Positions 42,478 to 51,432 of a DNA stretch of 64,000 nt are shown here, piece by piece. The first letter of the stretch is position 1. Every line of letters begins with the position of its first letter. Location of the stretch: assembly GCA_964633285.1 (NCBI GenBank), contig CAZWGA010000026.1, forward strand, positions 1-64,000, in the 5' to 3' direction. The notes under the pieces were generated by a model that saw nothing but the letters and a program-made list of their open reading frames with translations, searched no databases and had not been told where the DNA came from. This DNA comes from 20CM-2-55-15 sp964633285. Lineage in GTDB: Bacteria; Acidobacteriota; Terriglobia; 20CM-2-55-15. Position numbers and translations under genes: made by a program.

Positions 42478-45066
42478 TCAGCGGGTCTTCTTCAGATCCG
42501 GCAGCCAGTTGATGACGACATTAATAGGAGGAGAAACGGCCTCGTCCTCATTTTCGATGACAAGAAATCTTTTGCCGTCGGCTGTCACATCGTATTGATC
42601 CAGGACACTGCTGAAAGGAACCTGGGTTCGAAACATCGCTCGCGGCGCACCGGTTTCCAGGACATCGCCGGGGCGAACGTCCACGCCCATCAGAGTGCCG
42701 TCGGTGCGCATGTAATACATTTCGCGCATATCTCCACGCCAGCGAGGTATGCCACCGCCGGAGTTCGAGATCTGCCGCCGGTTATTCATTGATGGAAAGG
42801 ACGAAACATAGACTTCGCTGCGGCCGCTTTCGTCGGAATTGAAGGCGATCCATTTATTGTCGGGAGAAACTCGAAACTCGTCGTTACCGAAATTGTTTTC
42901 AATCAGCTTCAGGGTTTCTCCCTTTCCCGATGGAGGAACGGCATACACGCCCTTGTCATGAGCGAAAATGACAAACCTGCCATCGGGCGACCAGTCGTGG
43001 AGCCACTTTTCATCATTGTTTTCGAGGACGGGGATCACATCGGCGGCGCCGAGTGTTTTTCGATATAGATTCCGGTGCCAGGAGAAAGCCAGTTCACGCC
43101 CATCGGGCGACCAGACCATGTCGTTTTCGTTTCCCGTATTGGTTGTAAGCCTGGAGAAGATACCGCTCGACAATTCAAGGATCCAGACTCTTGCGCCGGC
43201 GTCCGCCGTCACTGCAACGGCTGTGCGACTCGCGTTGGTCGACAAACGCACCTGGCGGTAGAGGCCGCCGGGAAGCCAGAGTTTCGTCTTCTGGCCCGTT
43301 CTGTCAGGCCAGGCCCATTGGGCGGCCCCGAGCCGCGGGCCCGCCCAAGGCACAATTCCGTTGGACGAAAGGCTGAAGTTTCCGAACCAGGCTGTTTGCG
43401 ATTCGTTCTCGAGAACGATCGGTTCACCACTTAGTTCCAGTTTTTTGGGATCGAATGGCTGGGCAAACAGCTTGCGGTCCCGCAGATAAAGGAGGTGCCC
43501 GGTCGTGGAGTATGCAACCCGTGTGGCAAACGGCAGAATCTGCTTTCGCTCGTTGGAAGTGATCGACACGGCCCAAACGCCACGGTCCGGTTCGCGAGTC
43601 CTCGCGATGAACAAGTGGTCGCCATCCGGAAGAAAACTCGGGACGGCGCCTCGCTCTCCATCAGGATGACCGGTGTTGAACGCCAGCGGCCTGGGCGAAC
43701 CGCCGTTGCCGGACACATGAAACAAGTTTCCGTCCGAGCTGAAGACGATTTCGTTTTTAGAACTCCATGCGGCCCCGGGGAAACCATCGATGTCACAAAT
43801 GGCCTGGGTCTGGCCGTCCGCGATCGATATCTTCGAAAGTTTCAAGCCCGTGACGAATGCGATGTAGTGGCTGTCCGGCGACCAGAAAACCGTTCGAGCA
43901 TTTTCCGTACCGGCAAGCGGGCGAGCCTCGGCGGAGTTCAGGGAACGCAACCAGATTTTCCGCGTCGTGTCTTCGGCAATGAAAGCGAGATGCCGGCCAT
44001 CGGGTGACAGAGCGAAGTCCGTGCTTTCCCCCCGGACGAAGAATCGCTGGGGCGGATGTACGGCAAATCGAATTTGCTGAGTTTCGGGCGCTGCGGTTTT
44101 TTGCTGTCCGATAATGGCGGCAATCGCGATCACGATCGCAACAATGGCAATGGGCCAGGCATATCGCCCGGCGCGTTCTGCGGCCCCGGCTGTTACGGCA
44201 GGATCGAGGTTCGTGTTCAACGCTTCGTCGATATCGAGCGCCGCGTCTCCCATGTCTCGCAATCGTTGCCTGCGATCCTTTTTCAAACATCGCAGAAGCA
44301 GACGGCGCACGGCCGGGGGAGTATTTCGTTTCAATGCCGTCCAATCCGGATCGGTTTTCACCACCGATGCCAGAATGTCCGTTAAGGTTTCGCCGCCAAA
44401 AGGGGATTTGCCGGTGAGCATCTCGTAGAGGACGCAGCCGAAGGCCCAGACGTCCGAACCCGCATCGGCCTCCTGGCCGCGGGCCTGTTCGGGGCTCATG
44501 TATGCGGCAGTTCCCATAAGCGCGCCCGACATGGTGCCGCTCATCAATGTAGGCGATTGGGAAGAACTGACGGCGCTGTGCTCCGGCTCGTAGATTTTCG
44601 CGAGGCCGAAATCCAGGACCTTCACGTTGCCGAGCTTCGTGATTTTGACATTTGCGGGTTTCAAGTCCCGATGAACGATTCCCTGGGCATGAGCCGCTTC
44701 CATCGCGTCCGCAATCTGCTTCGCAATCTTCAGAGCATCATCGACCGGCAGCGGACCCCGCGCGATCTTGTCGGCAAGCGTTTCTCCTTCGACCAGCTCC
44801 AGAATCAGTAGAAGGGAACCCTCGGCCTCTTCCAGATGATGGATCGCACCGATATTCGGATGATTCAGGGACGCCAGCACTTCGGCTTCTCGCTGAAATC
44901 GGGCAACTCGATCCGGATGATTCGAGAATGCTGCCGGCAGGCTTTTGATTGCGACTTCGCGCTTCAGCTTCATATCGCGCGCGCGATAGACTTCGCCCAT
45001 CCCTCCAGCGCCGATCAGGTTGAGCACTTCGTAAGAACCGAACTGCCTGCCAGGTTCGAGGTTCAT
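42478..45066 (-). CDS. Membrane Ser/Thr protein kinase with extracytoplasmic PD40/TolB-like propeller
   Basis: An 862-residue protein. The N-terminal Hanks-type kinase domain (about 8-270) has GAGGMGEVYRARD, VAIKSLP, HRDLKPANVKI, DFGLAK and an activation segment ending MGTAAYMSPEQARG. One transmembrane helix lies at about 300-322 (YAWPIAIVAIVIAIAAIIG). The rest is a chain of PD40-like propeller repeats (FALSPDGRHLAFIAED, MVWSPDGRELAFSW, RVSPDNKWIAFNSDESG), presumably periplasmic and sensory. The architecture is common in Acidobacteriota. The ATG at 45066 starts the kinase homology and has no Shine-Dalgarno; a TATAAT box at 45080-45085 would give a nearly leaderless transcript. Confidence 0.9.
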   Translation of the reverse strand: MNLEPGRQFGSYEVLNLIGAGGMGEVYRARDMKLKREVAIKSLPAAFSNHPDRVARFQREAEVLASLNHPNIGAIHHLEEAEGSLLLILELVEGETLADKIARGPLPVDDALKIAKQIADAMEAAHAQGIVHRDLKPANVKITKLGNVKVLDFGLAKIYEPEHSAVSSSQSPTLMSGTMSGALMGTAAYMSPEQARGQEADAGSDVWAFGCVLYEMLTGKSPFGGETLTDILASVVKTDPDWTALKRNTPPAVRRLLLRCLKKDRRQRLRDMGDAALDIDEALNTNLDPAVTAGAAERAGRYAWPIAIVAIVIAIAAIIGQQKTAAPETQQIRFAVHPPQRFFVRGESTDFALSPDGRHLAFIAEDTTRKIWLRSLNSAEARPLAGTENARTVFWSPDSHYIAFVTGLKLSKISIADGQTQAICDIDGFPGAAWSSKNEIVFSSDGNLFHVSGNGGSPRPLAFNTGHPDGERGAVPSFLPDGDHLFIARTREPDRGVWAVSITSNERKQILPFATRVAYSTTGHLLYLRDRKLFAQPFDPKKLELSGEPIVLENESQTAWFGNFSLSSNGIVPWAGPRLGAAQWAWPDRTGQKTKLWLPGGLYRQVRLSTNASRTAVAVTADAGARVWILELSSGIFSRLTTNTGNENDMVWSPDGRELAFSWHRNLYRKTLGAADVIPVLENNDEKWLHDWSPDGRFVIFAHDKGVYAVPPSGKGETLKLIENNFGNDEFRVSPDNKWIAFNSDESGRSEVYVSSFPSMNNRRQISNSGGGIPRWRGDMREMYYMRTDGTLMGVDVRPGDVLETGAPRAMFRTQVPFSSVLDQYDVTADGKRFLVIENEDEAVSPPINVVINWLPDLKKTR

Positions 45067-45079
45067 ATAGATGGCCGCG

Positions 45080-45085
45080 ATTATA
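45080..45085 (-). promoter_or_regulatory. Candidate -10 box of the kinase operon
   Basis: TATAAT on the minus strand, 13 bp from the ATG at 45066. A start point 6-8 bp downstream would leave a leader of under 10 nt, consistent with the lack of a Shine-Dalgarno. No good -35 hexamer was found at 17 bp. Confidence 0.35.
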
Positions 45086-45178
45086 CTCGACAGGAACGGC
45101 CCGCGTTGACCGCCGTTTGACCGTGAAGCACCGGCGCTGGCACAATTCTCAGATTCCTGAAAGCTCTGGAGGTCCATC

Positions 45179-47992
45179 GTGCAACGCCTGATTCGTCTTG
45201 CTGCCATCCTTGTTTTATTGTCGAGTTGCCGTGCGTCGTCACCGCCGGCCGCGGAGTCTTCGAGCGCCGCGATTCCTCAAATCGCCATCGACCGGCATCG
45301 CCTGGAAAACGGCCTTGATGTGTTGCTCGTCGAAGATCACCGATTGCCGCGGGTTGCGGTGAGCGTGTGGTATCACGTCGGGCCCGTCAACGAAGAAGCA
45401 GGACGAACTGGGTTTGCGCACCTCTTCGAACACATGATGTTCCAGCAGTCGAAGCACGTGCCTGCGGATCAGCATTTCAAACTCCTCGAAGGGGCAGGCG
45501 GCAGCGACATCAACGGGACAACAAGTTTTGACCGCACCAATTATTTCGAGACCGTTCCGAGCAACGAACTGGAACTTGGACTTTGGCTCGAGTCGGATCG
45601 AATGGGTTACCTGTTGGACAAGGTTGACGTGGCCGCGCTCGAGAATCAGCAGGACGTGGTTCGAAAAGAGCGGCGGCAAAGCATCGAAAACACTCCGTTC
45701 GGAGTTGTGGAGGAAGCGATCTATCACACGCTTTATCCGAAGGGCCATCCTTATTATGGATACGTCATGGGATCGCACGCGGATATTCAGGCCGCGAAGA
45801 TTGACGATGTCCGGCGGTTCTTCAAGCAGTATTACTCACCCAACAATGCGAGCCTGGCGATTGTAGGCGACATCGATAAGGCTGCCGCTTTGAAGCTCGC
45901 CGGGAAATACTTCGGAACGCTCAAGAAGGGGCCGGATGTACCTCAGGTCCAGATCACGACACCGCCGATTACATCCGAGCGCCGCCTTGAAGTGAAGGAT
46001 CATATTGAATTGCCGCGTCTCTATATGGCGTGGCTGACACCGAGCTTCTTCCAGCCCGGCGACGCCGAGGCCGATGTGACGGCGCACATCCTCGGTAACG
46101 GCAAATCCAGCCGCCTGTACAAGCGCCTCGTTTACGAAAAACAAATCGCGCAGGACGTTACGGTCACCCAGAATTCTCAGACGCTTGCTTCCGCATTCAC
46201 GCTGCAGGCCACGGCGCGGCCGGGCCACACACTCGACGAGATCGAGAAGGAAACCAACGACGTTCTCGATGCATTGCGAACTCAGGGCCCCGATTCGAAG
46301 GAATTGGACCGCGCAAAGACCACGATCGAGACAGACATCTTCAAGGGCCTTGAACGTTACGGTGGTTTCAACGGGATTGCCGATCGCATTCAGACCTACA
46401 ACCACTTCTTGAAGAATCCGGATTACCTTGGGCAGGACATCCAGCGCTACCGCAACATCACCACGGCACAGATCAAGGATTTCGCTCAAAAGTATCTGGC
46501 GGCCAACGCACGCGTTGTGATTCGCGGCGTGCCCGGAGATCCGGACCTGGGTTCGCCGGTGCCCACTCCTCCAAAGTCGAAGGTTGCGAAGTCCGGCGTG
46601 GAATCGGTGAATGCAGACGAGCCGTGGAGAAATGAACGGCCGGCTGCCGGTCCGGCTTCGGACGTGAAAGTTCCAACGCCGGCTTCCTTTCAACTGACGA
46701 ACGGTCTCACCGTGCTCCTGAATGAACGCAATGGTGTGCCGATCGTGTCCGCTCAACTGGTCTTTCGAAGCGGCAGCGGCCAGAACCCGGTGGACAAGCC
46801 GGGACTTGCAGCCTTCGCCATGGACATGCTTGACGAAGGAACAACAACGCGGTCGTCGGTCCAATTCGCCGATGAGATGGCGCAGATCGGCGGATCGTTC
46901 GATATCACGTCGCGGCGCGATTTTTCGTACATATCGCTCACGTCGATGTCGAGCAAGTTTGGAGGCGGCATCGATCTGATCGCGGATGCCATCCTCCATC
47001 CGACTTTCCCTCCCGAAGAAATTGAACGCGTCCGGAAGAGCCGTCTTGCGAGTCTCGTGCAACTCAAGGAAGACCCCGATCAGGTGGCGAATCGCCTCTC
47101 GGCTCTGGCGATCAACGGAGCCGGTGATCCATTTGGTCCGCCGTCACTCGGTACGGAGCCATCGATCACCGCTTTGAAGGCGGAGGAATTGAAACAGTTC
47201 TGGTCCGAATACGTGATCCCGAAGAATGCGGGGCTGATTGTTTCAGGCGACATCGGAAAGGATCAGCTCAAGACGATGCTCGAAAAAGCATTCGCAGGCT
47301 GGCAGTCCGCAGCTTCGGGGCCGGCTGTGAAAACAGTGATGCTGCAGTCGGCAGGGAAGGTGATTATCGCGGACAAGCCCGGAGCGCAGCAGACGCAACT
47401 CCGGCTGGTGTTGCCCGGAATGCCGCGTTCTTCGCCCGAGTACGAATCGATGCAAATCATGGACGGCGTGTTTGGCGGCAATTTTTCCAGCCGCATCAAT
47501 ATGAACCTTCGCGAAGACAAGGGCTACACTTATGGCGCTTTTTCAGGCTTCAGCTTCCTGCGCGGGCGCGGCTGGTACACCGTGTACGCTCCTGTCCGCT
47601 CGGATGTCACTGCTCCGGCCTTGCGCGAGCTCTTTCGCGAAATCGGGGGCATGACGGAGAAACCCATTCGTCCCGACGAAATGAAACTCGCAAAAAAAGC
47701 GTTGCTCGCGCAGTTGCCGGCCGGCCTCGAAACAAATGCCGGAACGGCAGGATTGATTGCCGAACTTTATGAATACGATCTTCCGCTCGATTATTATTCC
47801 GGCTTTGCCGCAAAAGTTGCCGGCGTTACCGACGCGGCGGTGCAGGAAGCGGCGAAGAAATACCTTCAACCCAAAATGGCGATCGTCGTTGCTGTTGGAG
47901 ACCGCGCAAAAATCGAGCCGGAGTTGCGAAAGCTGAATCTCGGCCCCATCGAGTTTCAGGATCTGGAAGGCAAGCCGATTGGGGCACGGTAG
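45179..47992 (+). CDS. M16 family zinc metallopeptidase, fused two-half lipoprotein
   Basis: A 937-residue insulinase/pitrilysin-type peptidase. The GTG start follows GGAGG at 45168-45172. The N-terminus has a lipobox-like LLSSC, predicting a lipoprotein. The first half is catalytic: HLFEH (zinc ligands and Glu) near residue 84, with the distal Glu in the ENQQDVVRKERR region. The second half (from about residue 495) lacks HxxEH (AFAMDMLDEGTTT) but keeps the substrate-binding Arg/Tyr motif NLREDKGYTYGAFSG near residue 778. Active and inactive halves are thus fused in one chain, as in PqqL/pitrilysin-like enzymes. A role in periplasmic peptide degradation is likely. Confidence 0.92.
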   Translation: MQRLIRLAAILVLLSSCRASSPPAAESSSAAIPQIAIDRHRLENGLDVLLVEDHRLPRVAVSVWYHVGPVNEEAGRTGFAHLFEHMMFQQSKHVPADQHFKLLEGAGGSDINGTTSFDRTNYFETVPSNELELGLWLESDRMGYLLDKVDVAALENQQDVVRKERRQSIENTPFGVVEEAIYHTLYPKGHPYYGYVMGSHADIQAAKIDDVRRFFKQYYSPNNASLAIVGDIDKAAALKLAGKYFGTLKKGPDVPQVQITTPPITSERRLEVKDHIELPRLYMAWLTPSFFQPGDAEADVTAHILGNGKSSRLYKRLVYEKQIAQDVTVTQNSQTLASAFTLQATARPGHTLDEIEKETNDVLDALRTQGPDSKELDRAKTTIETDIFKGLERYGGFNGIADRIQTYNHFLKNPDYLGQDIQRYRNITTAQIKDFAQKYLAANARVVIRGVPGDPDLGSPVPTPPKSKVAKSGVESVNADEPWRNERPAAGPASDVKVPTPASFQLTNGLTVLLNERNGVPIVSAQLVFRSGSGQNPVDKPGLAAFAMDMLDEGTTTRSSVQFADEMAQIGGSFDITSRRDFSYISLTSMSSKFGGGIDLIADAILHPTFPPEEIERVRKSRLASLVQLKEDPDQVANRLSALAINGAGDPFGPPSLGTEPSITALKAEELKQFWSEYVIPKNAGLIVSGDIGKDQLKTMLEKAFAGWQSAASGPAVKTVMLQSAGKVIIADKPGAQQTQLRLVLPGMPRSSPEYESMQIMDGVFGGNFSSRINMNLREDKGYTYGAFSGFSFLRGRGWYTVYAPVRSDVTAPALRELFREIGGMTEKPIRPDEMKLAKKALLAQLPAGLETNAGTAGLIAELYEYDLPLDYYSGFAAKVAGVTDAAVQEAAKKYLQPKMAIVVAVGDRAKIEPELRKLNLGPIEFQDLEGKPIGAR

Positions 47993-48013
47993 CAACTTGT
48001 GGCATAGTCTCGC

Positions 48014-48538
48014 ATGATGAAAACCGGTATTGGGATTGTGGCGGGAGCGGTACTGGCCATTCTTGTGGCCGGGTGCCCGCCGGCGGCGGCGGAATCCGGC
48101 GAAAGTTTTTGCACGGATAATGCAAAGTCCGCGAGTTTCAACTTCACATTGAAAGACATCGGCGGCAAAGACGTCAGCTTAAGCGCGTTCAAAGGGAATG
48201 TCGTGGTGCTCGACTTCTGGGCCACATGGTGTCCTCCATGCAAGAAGGAAATCCCGGGATTCGTCGGACTCTACAACACGTACAAGTCGCGTGGTTTCGT
48301 TGTCGTCGGCATTTCGGTAGACGAGTCGCCTTCCGATGTGAAAAAGTTCATGAAGAAATACAAAATGAATTATCCGGTGCTTAATGGTTATGAACGCGAA
48401 GATGTTCAAAAGGCGTTCGCGCCGATGCCTGGTTTTCCGACGACATTCGTCATTTCACGTGACGGAAAAATCTGCTATCAGCATACGGGGTTCACACCAC
48501 TGGAACTGTTTGAGCAGAAAATCAAAGCATTGCTCTAG
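48014..48538 (+). CDS. TlpA-like thiol-disulfide oxidoreductase lipoprotein
   Basis: This 174-residue protein has a signal peptide with lipobox (AILVAGC), so it is anchored as a lipoprotein. The thioredoxin fold has the active site FWATWCPPCKKE near residue 73 and the cis-proline loop GFPTTFVI near residue 141. TlpA/ResA-like proteins reduce disulfides outside the cytoplasm, for example in cytochrome c maturation. It lies 21 nt after the M16 gene and before a rhodanese and a thioredoxin-like gene. Confidence 0.9.
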   Translation: MMKTGIGIVAGAVLAILVAGCPPAAAESGESFCTDNAKSASFNFTLKDIGGKDVSLSAFKGNVVVLDFWATWCPPCKKEIPGFVGLYNTYKSRGFVVVGISVDESPSDVKKFMKKYKMNYPVLNGYEREDVQKAFAPMPGFPTTFVISRDGKICYQHTGFTPLELFEQKIKALL

Positions 48539-48556
48539 TAGCAGGGTGCTAAATTC

Positions 48557-48598
48557 GGGGTCAGACCCAAAGGACTGATAAAACAAGCGTCTGACCCC
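48557..48598. repeat. Palindromic dispersed-repeat-like element
   Basis: Perfect 10-bp arms GGGGTCAGAC (48557-48566) and GTCTGACCCC (48589-48598) around a 22-nt loop. Its left side, AATTCGGGGTCAGA (48552-48565), matches 13 of 14 bases of the element at 60318-60331. It lies between the TlpA-like and rhodanese genes. No T tract follows it. Confidence 0.6.
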
Positions 48599-48611
48599 AC
48601 CGAGGTGCATC

Positions 48612-49076
48612 ATGAAGCGGCTGATAATCGGACTGGCAATGTTCCTGTTTGCGATGACCGTGTCCGGTCAGAATCAGAAATCGAAATGTGTGTTCGTCGA
48701 TGGGGAATGCGTCGAAGGTTTTGTGTACGTGCCCGACTTCATGCCGCCTGAGGAATTGAAAAAGCTGATCGACCAGAAATCCACCGACATCGTTATTGTC
48801 GATAGCGCTGCCACTCTGATCTGGGAAGAGGAACACATTCCGGGGGCGGTCAGCTTTCCCTACCGGCCGAATATTGCCGCTCCCGTCCCATTGCCTCGCG
48901 ACAAGACCCTGGTGATTTATTGCGCATGCAAGGATCACGAAGACTCCTCCGATATGGCCAGGCAGCTCAGTTTCCTCGGCTATCAGAAAGTGAAGGTCCT
49001 CAAGGGCGGCTGGTTCAAATGGCTCGACCTGAAGTATAAGACTGCGAGTAAAGCCGACGAGGAGACGAAAAAATGA
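48612..49076 (+). CDS. Exported rhodanese-like protein
   Basis: This 154-residue protein has a signal peptide (MKRLIIGLAMFLFAMTVSG). The single rhodanese domain has DIVIVDSAATLIWEEEHIPG near residue 58 and the catalytic loop VIYCACKDHEDSSDMAR near residue 97 with an active-site Cys. Two Cys in KCVFVDGECVEG precede the domain. It may move sulfur or act in thiol redox chemistry in the periplasm. Its stop overlaps the next start (ATGA at 49073), so the two are coupled. Confidence 0.84.
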   Translation: MKRLIIGLAMFLFAMTVSGQNQKSKCVFVDGECVEGFVYVPDFMPPEELKKLIDQKSTDIVIVDSAATLIWEEEHIPGAVSFPYRPNIAAPVPLPRDKTLVIYCACKDHEDSSDMARQLSFLGYQKVKVLKGGWFKWLDLKYKTASKADEETKK

Positions 49077-49636
49077 TCAGGGCAAAAGCTGGATTCCTCG
49101 CCTTTCTTCTGCTGTGCGCAGGATCGCTTGTGGCGCAAATCAAATCCGGGCTTCCCGCCGGAACATTTACCGAGTCGATACCGGTCACCGATGTCACGGG
49201 CCCGTATAAAGGCGAACGCGTTTGTTACGTTTGCGAGTTTGAAGAAGCCCCGAACGTTCTGGCTTTTTTCCGGGATGCATCTCCGGAGACAGCAAGGCTG
49301 ATTGTCGAACTCAATCGTCTTTACGTGAAGAACAAGGCCCGCAACTTCCAGGCTGTGGCCATGATCATCGCCGGCGAGGATTCGAAGAAGTGGCTTGAGA
49401 ATCTGAACAAGTCGGAGAAACTCCAGATTCCGCTCACATTTTTTACGAAGGGACCGAAAGATGTTGCAGCGCGGGTTTACAAGTTGAATCCGGATGTGAG
49501 GAATACGTTTCTCGTCACCGTGAATCGCACGATTGCAGGAAATATTTCCGACATCGGTCCGGAGGAGTTCGGGCAGGTGATTGAAGCGACCGATCAGATG
49601 CTCACGGGCAGGAAAACAGCAGCGGTTGTCCCATGA
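49073..49636 (+). CDS. Exported thioredoxin-like protein with CxxC
   Basis: This 187-residue protein has a signal peptide ending in SLVAQ. ERVCYVCEFEEAPNVLAFF near residue 48 places a CYVC pair at the start of a thioredoxin-like fold. IPLTFFTKGPKDVAARVY and NTFLVTVNRTIAGNI fit later strands, though a classical cis-Pro loop is not obvious. It is coupled to the rhodanese gene and converges on the selenoprotein gene; a hairpin spans its stop codon. Confidence 0.72.
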   Translation: MIRAKAGFLAFLLLCAGSLVAQIKSGLPAGTFTESIPVTDVTGPYKGERVCYVCEFEEAPNVLAFFRDASPETARLIVELNRLYVKNKARNFQAVAMIIAGEDSKKWLENLNKSEKLQIPLTFFTKGPKDVAARVYKLNPDVRNTFLVTVNRTIAGNISDIGPEEFGQVIEATDQMLTGRKTAAVVP

Positions 49637-49651
49637 CCGCCGCTGCTGTTT
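49614..49651. terminator. Bidirectional terminator-like hairpin between convergent operons
   Basis: Perfect 12-bp arms AAACAGCAGCGG (49614-49625) and CCGCTGCTGTTT (49640-49651) around a 14-nt loop. Read on the minus strand it is followed by a TTTTCC tract, suiting termination of the selenoprotein operon, which ends at 49658. It overlaps the stop of the plus-strand gene. Confidence 0.55.
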
Positions 49652-49657
49652 CGGTAG

Positions 49658-51385
49658 TTAACGCCAGTCGTCGATTTTGACGCTCCGCCGGTACGCGCAT
49701 TCGTTCACGCTCCAGCGGATATTGCCGCTTCCTCCGACCACAACCACTTCCACATTGTCGAGGTATGGAATCTCGGCGTCCGGCGGGGCTTTCAACCAGC
49801 TTGCATACGGTTCATTGCCGGCTCGAGCGGGTCCGAGTTTGTAATTGATCACTTCCTGGTCCAGCCAATAGTGAACCTGCGGCGTCGTGACGTTCTTCTT
49901 CACCCAGTCGATGAACTTCTCTTTCGAATCGAACCCGAATCGGAGTAGCGGTGGAGTTACCGCCGGATCCACCAGCAATAATTTGCCGCCACGTTGAGGC
50001 GAACCCAGGCCGCCGATGAATCGCTTCAGAACCCACTGCCAATCCTCATCCTGCAGGACCATCATGGTGTTCTGGCTCTGGCATCCGTCGAACGTGCTGA
50101 CCACGCTGTCTTCGCGTTTGAATTTCTTCTGCACGGAAATCGGATTCCAACCCGGCGGCAGGCCCGCAACATTCTCAGCGAATACGGCGGGAACGCTCGA
50201 CATGGGATTGCCCTGCACTCCCATGTACGTGTGGCCGGGCACCGAACCGCCGGTCGCATTCGACGACAGCAGACCCCACGACCGGCCGATCAAGGCGCCG
50301 GCGTTGTTGTAAAGACCGAGCGCGCCGGTCCCCGAATTCAACAGGAGTTCATCGACGATCGGCCCGTTGAACACGGCCATGCCCGCCATGGAGGATGTCG
50401 AACTCGATCGCGAGTTCGTTTTCGATGCCGCAATGGCGAGAATCGCCGGGAACATTTCGGGTTTTGCCCCTGCCATCACAGCATTGACGGCAACCGTTTC
50501 GACCGTGTATTCCCACGCCTCGCGTTCACCCGTAACGCGCATGTTGCCGACAATCTCGTCGGGCTTGTGTTTGGTGTGCTTCAGCATTTCCTTCACGCGA
50601 TCTTCCGTGGGCATGATGATGGGAAGCTGATCCGACCAGAATCGATCGTCGAAGTAACGCTGAATGTTGTCCGCTGTATCCGGGCCGATGAATCGTTTTT
50701 TCTCGCGCTTGACCTGTCCGGTTTTGCGTTCTTCGTCATTCAACGGTCGTGTGAGATGCCCCAGAATTTCTTCCATCAGAGGTTTCTTTGTGACGGGGTC
50801 ACTACCTCGGATGTATGCGGCAAGCTCCCTGGGAGTTTTCCCGCCAACCGGAGTCGGCGTGAATGCCAGCCGGAGAGAAGGCATGCCGTCTTCGTACGCT
50901 TTGTCGTGTACAAGATCTTTGAGCGCGTCAACAATGACGCCTACGGCGGGAACTTTATACTGGCTTTCAATCTCTGCAACATGGCCGACGACCGCCGGCG
51001 CGCATGTGCTTCAATGGCCGATGGCCATGATCATCAGGCCATTGACGGATTGAATTTCTTTCCAGAGATCGGGATCATCGGCGGCATAAGCGCCTTTCTT
51101 CACCCGGAAAATCGTTTTGATTTTTGGTGTGTTGACGGCCATCCATTCCTGCATCTGCTGCAGAAATTTGTCACCGCCATTGAACGTCACGTCCACGAGA
51201 TAGATGGTCTTGCCATCGAGACTCGCGGGACGCGGCGCCATAGGCTTCAATTCAATGGCCGGCGCGTTACCCGTCGGATTCATTACCGTGATCAACGGTT
51301 CCTTCGGTGTTTGCGCCGCGGCTGTGCCGGCACACCCTAACGCCAGACATGCGAGGCATGCGAGTTGGGCTATAGGGTTTTTCAT
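49658..51385 (-). CDS. Exported selenoprotein, UGSC-family-like, Sec125 in U-S-T-C (UGA at 51013-51011)
   Basis: Two ORFs on the minus strand share one frame, interrupted only by UGA at 51013-51011. Reading UGA as selenocysteine gives one 575-residue protein. Residues 1-25 are a Sec signal (IAQLACLACLALGCAG, then TAAAQ). A redox domain follows with SLDGKTIYLVDVTFNGGDKF and GLMIMAIGH-U-STCAPAVVGH, putting Sec125 and Cys128 in a UxxC motif. Family-like stretches continue after the UGA without a break: VPAVGVIVDALKDLVHD, LPIIMPTEDRV, VAVNAVMAGAKPEMFPAIL. A SECIS-like hairpin lies 17 nt after the UGA. UGSC (seleno)proteins have U-G-S-C; the middle residues differ here. It ends an MFS / ArsP-like permease operon. 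The substrate is unknown. A plain stop or a sequencing error is the alternative. Confidence 0.85.
50979..51007 (-). promoter_or_regulatory. Bacterial SECIS-like hairpin downstream of the UGA
   Basis: On the minus strand, 3 nt after the UGA, a lower stem ACAUG/CAUGU (51007-51003 with 50983-50979) encloses a 3-nt 5' bulge and a 6-bp upper stem GCCGGC/GUCGGC (one G-U pair) capped by a GGUC tetraloop (50993-50990). Seventeen nucleotides separate the UGA from the loop. A GGU(C) apical loop is the SelB-recognised feature of the E. coli fdhF SECIS. The stem lacks an obvious bulged U. Confidence 0.75.
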
Positions 51386-51432
51386 AATGGTTCTTCGATT
51401 TATCACAATCGAGAAGTAGCGGCCAAGCTCTT

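Noticed and set aside
49994..51340. A 448-codon open frame on the plus strand opposite the selenoprotein gene
   Set aside because: It has no ribosome binding site, is rich in Arg/His as antisense shadows of GC-rich genes are, and resembles no known domain, while the minus strand has coherent family motifs.
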